Shown here: positions 19,090 through 27,543 of the stretch, piece after piece
Numbering within the stretch: the first letter of the stretch is position 1
Layout: each line of letters begins with the position of its first letter
Origin: Omphalotus guepiniiformis
Taxonomy: Eukaryota; Basidiomycota; Agaricomycetes; Agaricales; Omphalotaceae
NCBI GenBank assembly: GCA_028554645.1
Contig: JAQOOI010000042.1
Location: 83,754 to 147,753, forward strand
Length of the DNA stretch: 64,000 nt
Reading direction: 5' to 3'
Notes under the pieces: generated by a model
What the model was told of the DNA's origin: nothing
The model's input: the letters and a program-made list of their open reading frames with translations, nothing else
Database searches by the model: none
Program-made: the position numbers and the translations under genes

Positions 19090-21635
19090 TCACTCTGAAG
19101 GGATATAATCCTCTTCAGGTAGTGGACTGCTCGCGGGAGCGAGAACCTTCTCAGTGTCCAATTCGTCCGCATCATCCTCGACTTCGGAACCGTTGTGAGA
19201 AGCACCAGTCGCTGGACGCGGCTCTTCGGTGTTCTTAGCAATAGATTCGGCTCGAAATGTAGAGGGATGAGATGGGCCAGCCTCGGCTTTATCCTCCTCG
19301 GGATCGACTACGATGAAGTTGCCGGCGCTGTTCTTCGAGATGTAACTGGCACGAGACACGATGTTGACGTCCCAACCAAGCGCGGTACAGAGAAGTCGCA
19401 TCTGCTCGTCAGTGTATTCGAAGGACGGGTCACCAGTCTTAAGCTGATGGAGTACGAGTCGAGGATCCCTGCACGATGCCTTGATATGCGCCTGACGATC
19501 GATGATTCCAGCGTGAAGTTGTTCCATGGCCTGCATCTGCGCGACAACCCCTTCCTGCATCTTCTCGTAGGAGTCGATAAGAAGTTGGAGTTGACCCGCC
19601 TCTTGTGCAATGACTAGATAAACGAGAAATTCAGTTAGAAATTGAATTGAAACCAAGAAAAATGAGAATAACTCACCAGCGCTACTACTACGAGCTAAGG
19701 TGTATGAAAGGCAGCGCATCTGATCGGTACCTTCGAGGCTGTATGTCCAACTGCACGCATGATTGTCCTTGGCGCAGGTACTACATCTCCAGTCAAACGA
19801 GTTCTCCTTGATTTGAGGGCGACACTTGCGACCGTCGGAATGGGTACTGCCGACGCAAGCTGCGCAGATGGAATCACCGAAGAACTGCAAAAAGTATCAG
19901 CTAAAAGATGCTGCAATAAGAAAAATGAGATACTTACGCGGGTCGAACGAGCGATTAATAGAAACGAGCTGTTGAAGTGTAACGGGACGACCGTAAGGCC
20001 ACCCGAAGACAGTACGGTCTAGACAAATCGTTAGTTCTAAAAACTATAAGTTAAGAAAACGAAATGACGTACCAGGAACGTCGGTATATTCCTCCTTGTT
20101 CCGGTGTTGAAAGGTGCGACCATCGACACGCTGGATAAAGCAAGGAAAGGTTAGTAGACCATACTGAGAAATGAAAAAGAAGACCTACTTGAAGATTAGG
20201 GGGTTCGTCATGAACGCCGGGAGCCTTCAGCACGGATGTAGTTGAGAAACCTGCGCGATTCGGCCAAAGGGAAGCAGAAAGGTCGACTTTGGACTCCTTG
20301 GCACCCTTCGACCCCTCATTCTTCTTTTTGGGCTTGTCTTCCTCATCCTCTACTTCCTCCTCGTCGCTGGATTCAGGGAGAGTCGTCTTGGTCGAAGTAG
20401 AAGCGGCCTTGGACCGAGTTTGACGCGCCGGCAGTTCCTCCACAGGTTCCTCCACGTGAATAGATTGAGTCTTCGGGCGAGGCTTCACCGTTTGCTTACC
20501 CTTGCCCTGTAAAGCCCATGAGAAATGAATACACCTAAGAAAGAGAAAATGAAACTCACCTTAGAAGATTTGGGAGCCTCAGGCTTCTTGGTCAATGAGG
20601 TCCGGGTTTTCTTTCTTGGAGGCTCGGAATCAGGAACCTCCGCGTTGTCGTCATCAGAGTCATCGGTGAAAACGGCAGAGTCCTCGGAATCCAGAGATTT
20701 GCGTTTCGACTAGAAAAATGAACAAGTCAGGAGGGATCCACTGCGAGAAATTCAAAAACTTACCACAGATCGACCCGGCATCGGTGTCAGGGCAGGTTTA
20801 GGTTTTGTCTTTGTAGCCGGAGCTGTCTTCTTGGTGGAACGAGTGGATTTGGCAGCGGAAGCAATGGGTTCGATAGGAGAAAGGCGGATCTCGTCATCTT
20901 CTTCGTCGTCTTCGTGGTCTTCGAGCTGAGGGCCTAGGAGAGACTTGGGAAAAGGCGGTAAAGGCTCCCAGAGATTCCGCAGCTAAAAGAGAAATGAGAC
21001 TTTGAATGTCAAAAGAAATAGACCCCTGAACTAGAAACTCACTGTAAACTTCTTGTGCAAATCGTCATACCGAGCCCTGGAAGGACACCAAGGTGGCAGG
21101 ACGAAAGTCCCCGGCCTCTGTTGATGCAACCAGAGCGCGAGGTTCGAAGCGGCAAGGAAGGTTCCAGTGAAGTAGTCGGGCAAATGGGTCTCGTTCTTCT
21201 GACAACGATTAAAAACCAACGCAACGTGAGCCTATACAGCGTAAACACGCGTTAGTAAAGGCATAAATAAGAAATGAAAATAAAACCTACAAGAGCGAAT
21301 TTTGCCTCCTCAAAAGTAGCGGACATCAGTTTGAGCCGGAGACCTGCACCATAATGTTCAAATGATTGGTCGCGGAGTCGACGATCGAAGTCCCCAAGCT
21401 TAGAGCAGACGGTGGAAAGGGCCTGGTAGTTGTTGGCCTGCATAGTGTGTACACGCTAAGTAGGAAGTGAGAAAAGAGAAGGAAAGGGAGACTCCATGGA
21501 ACGGGGATCTCAACTATATATGACACGACCGAAACGGTCCGTGAGAGAAAGAAGAATGAGTTGACTCACGAACTCAATGGAGGCATCGCTTCCTAGAGAA
21601 ATGGAGTTAGCAAGTTCCCTAGAAAAGTCGTCCAT
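19090..21635 (-). CDS. Antisense gene B of the inner element (spliced, six-cysteine zinc-type motif)
   Basis: ATG at 21635 (MDDFSRELANS); exon 1 joins through a GTGAGT...TTAG intron to the exon with MQANNYQALS. TGA at 19090-19092. At least seven exons, roughly 640 residues. In order: a helical N-terminus; a disordered, strongly charged middle with PPRKKTR (nuclear-type signal) and several acidic runs (DSDDDNAEV, SSDEEEVEDEEDK); a cysteine motif C-X2-C-X10-C-X12-C-X2-C-X6-C (about 19750-19875); a glutamine-rich helical segment (YEKMQEGVVAQMQAM); and a C-terminal block around LLCTALGWDVN. The cysteine motif and the C-terminal block recur in the outer gene B. The layout suggests a nuclear DNA- or chromatin-binding factor; the function is not shown. 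I do not recognise a named family. Confidence 0.72.
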
Positions 21636-21922
21636 AGGGAGACTCAGTGAGATGTGAAGAACGAAAGGGGTCTTCCATATTTGGCTGAACTTTGACGGAT
21701 GCAGACATCGGGTTTCTCCAAATTGAGCATTGCCGAGGCATGCCGAGTGAAAAACGTACTGATCGGTCTTTCAATCGAGAAGTCTGCCTAACGGCAGTTC
21801 ACTGTGACAAGGTGTCAACGTGATAGTAAAGCAATTGACTTGACTTCTGTGACTAACTACCTGGAAAAGTAGTATCTAACTCGATATTGGCCATCATGGA
21901 CGATCGAGGTCGATCTTATTTT

Positions 21923-21935
21923 ACTTTGGGGGAGA
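21923..21935 (+). other. Polypurine tract of the inner element
   Basis: ACTTTGGGGGAGA lies immediately before the 3' LTR (TGTCGC), the position required to prime plus-strand DNA synthesis. Confidence 0.85.
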
Positions 21936-23735
21936 TGTCGCAACTAAAAGCGGTCTAGGCTTGAAATCATGCAGATTGAGAAAGATTTTGGTTGTTCAAA
22001 CATTGGAAACTGAACAATGAGAACTAGAGTTCACCCAGACTGCTAGTTGAAACATGAGAACACACTCAGTTACTCAAGCCTGAGTGTAGAGTTAGCTATA
22101 GTACATGATATGGTACCTAGCAACTGTGACCAATGGGATCATGGAGAGAGATACTAGTTTTGCCTCTCACTTGGTATTGGAGTACCAATGTTCCATGCTA
22201 AGTTGAGTTGGTCAGACCCACCCTCTAAAGACTAGAGACTCTCATGAGTGTTGTTTGATTGTAATCCAAGGGAATGATGGAAGTTACAATTCAATCTGAG
22301 AAACATCTAAGTCCACTGGACTATCTAACTCCAGCTGGTCTTGCTAACTCAGGTTGGCTGTAAAGACTGAATGCTGAGAGTGACAAGCTTGTATTGCTCT
22401 GACCAGAGAAATATGTTGTACATTTGGTACTATGCTTAGAATGGTGTTACAACTTGTGAACCACCATTGTCTGTAGGCTGAAGAGGAAAAATCCTCTAAG
22501 TCATTTCTGAAGAATGGAGTTAGATGCTCAAGTTATCTTACCACGGAACTAGATGTTGATTCTGGAGTATCCCTCTGAAATGTAACATCTAACTGAGTGA
22601 TACCCTGAACCCAGACACCCAAATAGGGAAGAAGAAACGATTATTGGGACATAATACTGTCCATAGCTTGTTGCTAGAACCAGCTAAAAGGAGAAGTACC
22701 TCCTGGAGACAAATCAGATGCAAGATCTGGCCAGATAGACACCTGTGCTACTGTACAGCTTGTGGATGATAGTAACAACGGAGTAGGGTCTAGATGACCT
22801 CTGAAACGAAGAAATAACCACTGGATATGCTAGGAACCTCACCAGCATCCCCCAGTTAGGAAAATCAAAAGAGTTGCAAATTTCAAAATCATAAAAGATA
22901 TTGTCATATGGCACCATTCTGGACTGATATTGCGTGCTGTACACCCTGGTTAGATACCCTGGACTTGATTGCCAAGCCACTATATGGACAAAGCGATTTA
23001 TATAACAATTTTTATACCCAAGATACCTATACATGACAGTATCTAACTGAAAAATACCTACAAAAATACCAAAAAAGACACCAATCCCTGCTCAATTAGT
23101 CTTTCTGTTATCTATTCTATTTACTCTGCTCAGATTCCCTTACATTTTCGAGATTTACTATATTTATTCTCTGACCTGTATATAAGAACTACCTACTTGT
23201 AGATATTTTTCCTTAAGTTAGGACTGCCTAGGCTCACTACCAAAGCAGAACTTCTTCTAGACGAAATTTGCCTGGCTCTTAGGAGTTCAGTTATAGAGAA
23301 ATATACCAGTTGTGCAAACTTCTGTAAAGTCCCTTGTGGCAAACCTTGAGAGAGATACTGAAACTGTTGCTGTCCCTGCTGTTCTGTCTGTGCTGTTCTG
23401 CCTGCTGAAACTGTTGCTGCTACTGTTCTGATTGATACTGTCACTGTTTGGACCATTGGATCGAGTTGCCCACTCTGATTATTGCCCTGAACCATCCCCC
23501 TGAACCCCTGAGAAACTAGTTGCCCTCAGTCTTGAACCTGTGTTTTTGAGTTACCCTGTCACTTATACCCTGTTCAGAGCGGACTGCAGACACTTGCTAG
23601 CTCAGTATTGAGTTCAATTGTCGAGTTTAACTGTGCGGAACCTTTGACAACGCCAGCCACACCTCCACAAACCCCCTAGAATTGAGTTAGAGGTTGTTTC
23701 TTGAGACTCCCTCTCAGTCTAATTCTTGCACATTA
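21936..23735 (+). repeat. 3' LTR of the inner element (1800 bp)
   Basis: A direct repeat of 7285-9087 with the few differences listed there. It carries the TATA-type octamer (23179) and two exact dispersed 9-mers (22949, 23039). It is followed by TTGG and then the resumed gene B of the outer element. Confidence 0.93.
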
Positions 23736-23739
23736 TTGG
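23736..23739. repeat. Target site duplication of inner element, right copy (TTGG)
   Basis: Counterpart of TCGG at 7281-7284 with one C-to-T difference. Confidence 0.55.
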
Positions 23740-25382
23740 TTTGAATCAATGAACTCAAACGTTTGGCGGACTCGCGAGTTTGATTTGATTGTCGAACGAG
23801 GTTGTCGAACTCAGCGTGAAGTTGTAGTAAATTCGAAATGTGTGTGTTGATCGCTAATAAAACGAAATTAGAAGGAATGAAAAAGACTAAAAATGGACTA
23901 CGTACCAGCAGGGTGTTGACGTCCTTCCTGGAAAGCAAGGTCGCGCACCTTTGTGATACCATCGAGCGAATATTGAAAGGAACAAGGTCGTTTCCATTTC
24001 TCGCAGACGCTACATTTGTTGTCCTCTCCGCGCCATACACATGGCTGACTGAGATTGCCGGCTAGGCATCCAGCGCAGATGGGGTTCAAGCTGTAACCTT
24101 GGAGAGACCGATTGACGGTGACGAGGTCCTTGAACTTGTGTCGTAGGCCGGTAGGATCAACGAAATTGAAGGGGATCATAGCTGCGGAGGTGGCGAGGCG
24201 TGAATCTCTGATAAAGGATTTCTTGCTGCCGGTTGGCTAAAGAAAACAGTTAAGAAACAAAAAGAATAAAGATATAATGTGGAACTTACTGCATTGGTAG
24301 CGTATGTAATTTCGTAGGGGTTGGCAGTAACAGTTTCGACTACCTCGTCGTCTTCGCCAGCGCTAACCTCAACCGTTTTCTAGAAATGGGATTAGTTAGT
24401 AAACATAATGTTAATAAAAGGATTGGATAAAGAGACCTACCTCGGGTTTGACCTTTTTGGGACGACCTCGACCACGTGAAGCACCAGAACGAGTCGATGT
24501 AGGAATCGAAGTCGTCGACCGAGTTTGAATCTGCGACCGAAGTGCTGGGGAAGGAACACGCTTCACCTTTTTCTTTGGCGGAGACTCCAACTCGTCCTCT
24601 TCCTCTTCTTCGTCGTCCAAATCGTCATCGTCGTCAGAAGATTCTTCAACGGGAGGCGACTCTTTGAGTTTTTTTGGAGAAGCTTTGGACGGAAGTTCAG
24701 GAAGCGCCGAGACATTGAATTCCGGAAGGGAGGAGAAGTCAAAGGAGTTCCCGCTTTGAAAACGATAGGATTCAACGGGAGGGAGTTGACGAGATAAAGG
24801 AAAAGGCTGAAAAAGAGTCGTAAGTAACGATACAAAAAGAAGGATATGAGAAAAACAAACCTTGAACTTGAGCGCTTTCAGCTCACAAAGCATTGCCTTG
24901 GGAATTACCATCGGTTCGAGAGTTTCGAAGTCAGAAAGGCCGGTATCTTGTAGACGCCAAGCTAGACGAGAGATTGACCACCAAAAACATCTTGCATAGT
25001 AGGGAAAATCGTCGTCAGAAGTCCAGTCTTCATAGAATGTGTGCTAGAAAGTAATAAAGACCTTAGTAAGGGAATGATTTGAATAAAACATAATGAATCT
25101 TACCCAGGTGGTATAAGCGTTATCCAAGGGCATGATTAGATGAGCAACTCGGAAGCTAGGATTGTCGTCTTTTTCGAAGAGGCGAATACAAACCTCTGAG
25201 ACATGGCGCTGGATCGCAACCATAGCCTCTTGGAGCGCGATGTGCTGCACACAAGGAAGAGAAACCGATGAAAAGATGGGGGGGGCTTTCTTACGAGGAG
25301 CTATAGTGGACGTCCCGGCGGAAGTCGTTCACCCAGAGTCGCGTTTCTTCTTGTTACCTGAGCCGTCTTTCTTGGGAGCCAT
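23740..25382 (-). pseudogene. Antisense gene B of outer element, 5' half (six-cysteine motif, AT-hook)
   Basis: Starts at ATG 25382 (MAPKKDGSGNKKKRDSG) and runs through several exons to IQT at the inner-element junction; the 3' half is at 7007-7284. The product has a basic N-terminus, a globular helical region (HIALQEAMVAIQRHV...), an acidic run (SSDDDDDLDDEEEEE), PPKKKVKRV as a nuclear-type signal, an AT-hook RGRGRPKK (near 24460), then C-X2-C-X8-C-X8-C-X2-C-X6-C (about 23990-24085). The cysteine order equals that of the inner gene B. The AT-hook indicates minor-groove DNA binding, a property known for that motif. Broken by insertion; apart from that I see no stop codon within the proposed exons. 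An additional upstream exon is possible. Confidence 0.75.
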
Positions 25383-25948
25383 TGGAGCAAACGAAGTAGG
25401 GAGAGAATACAACCAACAAAGAAGAAGGATAGAACGATTGAAAGCAGTAGAATGAAGGTCAGAAGGGAGAGCACCAAGTTCCTGCTCGTTCTGTAAATTC
25501 TGAGAGTCGGAGGGATAGGAATCATATGAAGAAAGAAAAAACGAAGTTGAACCCATATATAATGAAGTGACGAACGTGAAAAGCAAAAAGATGTGAATAA
25601 AAAGATATGACAATGTATACGGTAATAATGACTCACCTATGATGGGAAACAGATCGTGTTGAGGGCCGATATTCCAGAAAAACTTTAAAATGAGCGAGTT
25701 AGGAAAACACACTTCTGAGTTCGTGAGGCCAAAGCTGTTTGTATTCAGTTCTGGCAGTTCGGCAAAAAGTCACATGATCATGCCATAGTGGCTTTCGATC
25801 CGGTGTTTGAATAATGGAATATTGACCGGATGAATAATGTTGAAGGAAAATTTTATTGAACTCTTAACAACTGCTGTACTATAACATAAAGTCAGTAGAT
25901 TGGCTGAAGAATTGACCGGGGACGGTCAAGATTTTAGTTTGGGGGAGA
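25383..25948. other. Promoter-side spacer of gene B and polypurine tract, outer element
   Basis: No gene is supported. The polypurine tract AGTTTGGGGGAGA (25936-25948) abuts the 3' LTR. Three CCGG sites lie close together (25800, 25826, 25916), continuing into the LTR. Confidence 0.6.
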
Positions 25949-27328
25949 TGATGCGCTGATTTTCGGCACCTGCATTAAAAGCCAGGTGATTAATCATTTT
26001 AGGCATTTGCAGTGAGGGGTATAGAGGGTTGAAAGGTGCCCGCCTTGTCAATCAAAATGTGTTGTGATTTGAGTAATAAAGCATGTTCTATTACCTACGG
26101 TACAACATGTGTATCAAGGTTCTAGGCTAGTCAGTACAGTTGTGATGTAGAGAATTGTTCAATAGCCATCCACTGTTGAATCAGACTCACCCAATCTCGT
26201 AACGAGAACTCTGACATCACAACATCAATTGCATCATATAACTATTAGGGGAACATCTTCCTCCGGTCAATAAAGATTAAGAACCCGGTGGAAACTAAAA
26301 ATGGATGGAATGCGAAATAGAGTCGAAATAATGGATCTAGAATAGTTTTGGGGTATTTACTCCTTAATTAATTGCCAGGAACAAAAAGTTGATCGAGGAA
26401 ATTTGCTTTGATTAATTGTCCGGTGAAAATTGCTTGACAAGAAACCGGTTAGGAGGTGTAAAAACTCGATCAGTAAAATTTCTCGGAATACTACTGAATT
26501 GAAGGAGTTCCTTTAACGAAACAATGTGATACTTTGAGGGGTATAATTTCTATCAGGTGATTAATCCTATGGAACCCGGATGCCCGAGAAATGTCAAGGA
26601 AATCCGTAAAAATGAAATAAAGGGGCTGAATATTGTCTACAATAAAAATAATGGAATTAAAACGCATTTTTGAGGTTTGCCTCCTAAAATAGATCTATAA
26701 CAAGTAATAATGGACATACTTGACGCAGATACTTACAACCTACATACACGGATATAGGTATATATATAAAACAGGACAGTTTGGCTATAATTTCCGTTTT
26801 TATTAATTTTGGACTGGCAGTATGTATAAAAGGGCAGTAACCTGGAGAGAGAAAATCCAGGAGAGTACCATAGAGTCACAGGGTCACTGGGGATCGTCTT
26901 TATAACGTGAATTGTGCCTGTGAAGGGAAATCCTACCAAAAACATAAAGTTGCCCTGGTCTGTTAATAGTCTGGTGTTTATTGTGATATTGTATAAAGAT
27001 CATTGTTGGTTGAATTGAACTGGTTGTGTTATTGGAATTGGTTGTTTGATCTTGTGGTCAATTGATTGTGATTGTGCAGTGAACACCTGTCTTGTTCAAA
27101 ATCATCTTGTGCTACTTTTTTGCCTTAGTGCATTTTAAAAGCTCAACTATAAAGTTCTTGTGATAAAGATATAAAGTTCTAATAAAGAAGCCATAAGTTT
27201 GGTCGTGCGGAACCTTCGACAACGCCCCCTCAGACTCGCACCTTGCGAGTGACTTGGTTGTTTTGGTTGTTTTTGGGTTTTTGTTCATTAGCCCTTTAGC
27301 AGTTCATTTCCCCGTTTCATTCTCATCA
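25949..27328 (+). repeat. 3' LTR of the outer element (1380 bp)
   Basis: Starts TGATG right after the polypurine tract and ends CATCA, so the ends are perfect 5-bp inverted repeats. A second copy in inverse orientation (28193-29454) fixes both edges. A TATA-type box, TATAAAAG, is at 26825-26832. Relative to the solo copy it has about 118 extra bases between roughly 26660 and 26780. The next four bases are ACGG; the matching left target copy would lie before the window. Confidence 0.9.
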
Positions 27329-27543
27329 ACGGTGATTTGTTAAAGTTACGCGTTAGTTCGTTTGAGTGGTGTGTAGCATAGAGTTTATCTGTGCCACGTC
27401 GGTTTTGACTGTGTCTCCGAGCTCCTCTTACAACAACCTTATTCGCTTCACAGAGTTTGTTGGTCCCCCAAAACCCCACGAACTTAAAAGTCTTTGTGTG
27501 TTGTGTGTGTGTTTTGAGTGCTTGATAGATTCATTCGAGTTAG

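Larger units (their letters stand above)
8301..23047. repeat. Dispersed 9-bp motif GTTAGATAC (both strands), at least 15 exact copies within the inner element
   Basis: Exact copies start at 8301, 8391, 10151, 11440, 12854, 14991, 15155, 16676, 17202, 17231, 17684, 18061, 21872, 22949 and 23039. The fuller form is GAGTTAGATACTC, with GAGT/ACTC arms; at 14987 it extends to CGAGTATCTAACTCG. Copies fall in LTRs, gag, protease, pol, gene A and spacers, on both strands and in different reading frames (VVSN, ELDT, QYLT), so the constraint is on DNA, not protein. About 0.13 copies would be expected by chance in 16.45 kb (two strands, equal base frequencies). Many one-mismatch forms also occur, for example at 7671, 7871, 7939 and 18090. 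I noticed no exact copy outside this element. Confidence 0.9.
7285..23735 (+). mobile_element. Complete 16.45-kb Ty3/Gypsy-type retrotransposon with two antisense genes (inner element)
   Basis: Order: 5' LTR 7285-9087, candidate primer-binding site, gag, protease, pol (RT, RNase H, integrase), antisense gene A, internal polypurine tract, antisense gene B, polypurine tract, 3' LTR 21936-23735. By eye I found only three substitutions and one 3-bp indel between the LTRs, so insertion was recent. It sits inside gene B of the outer element. The pol order RT-RNase H-integrase defines Ty3/Gypsy. At 16.45 kb it is far longer than the 5-8 kb usual for fungal Gypsy elements; the excess is the long LTRs and ~5 kb of antisense genes. 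An apparent one-base gag frameshift is the only coding damage noticed. Confidence 0.93.
1..27328 (+). mobile_element. Outer Ty3/Gypsy-type LTR retrotransposon, 5' end outside window, interrupted by a second element
   Basis: The parts in order are a gag fragment, protease, a pol without most of its integrase, antisense gene A, antisense gene B, a polypurine tract and a 3' LTR. The internal region runs 1-7284, is broken by the inner element (7285-23735), and resumes at 23740. The 3' LTR (25949-27328) begins TGATG and ends CATCA directly after the polypurine tract. The 5' LTR and gag start lie before base 1. The order and the coding content match the inner element throughout, so the two are related families. 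Its base composition is AT-rich and its coding strand purine-rich, unlike the host genes after 49 kb. With integrase largely deleted and gene B split, this copy cannot be autonomous now. Confidence 0.9.

Noticed and set aside
27329..27543. Continuation of the DDE transposase towards its third catalytic acid
   Set aside because: None of the minus-strand frames continues the family sequence after NNWGVEV; the reading ends in unrelated sequence.
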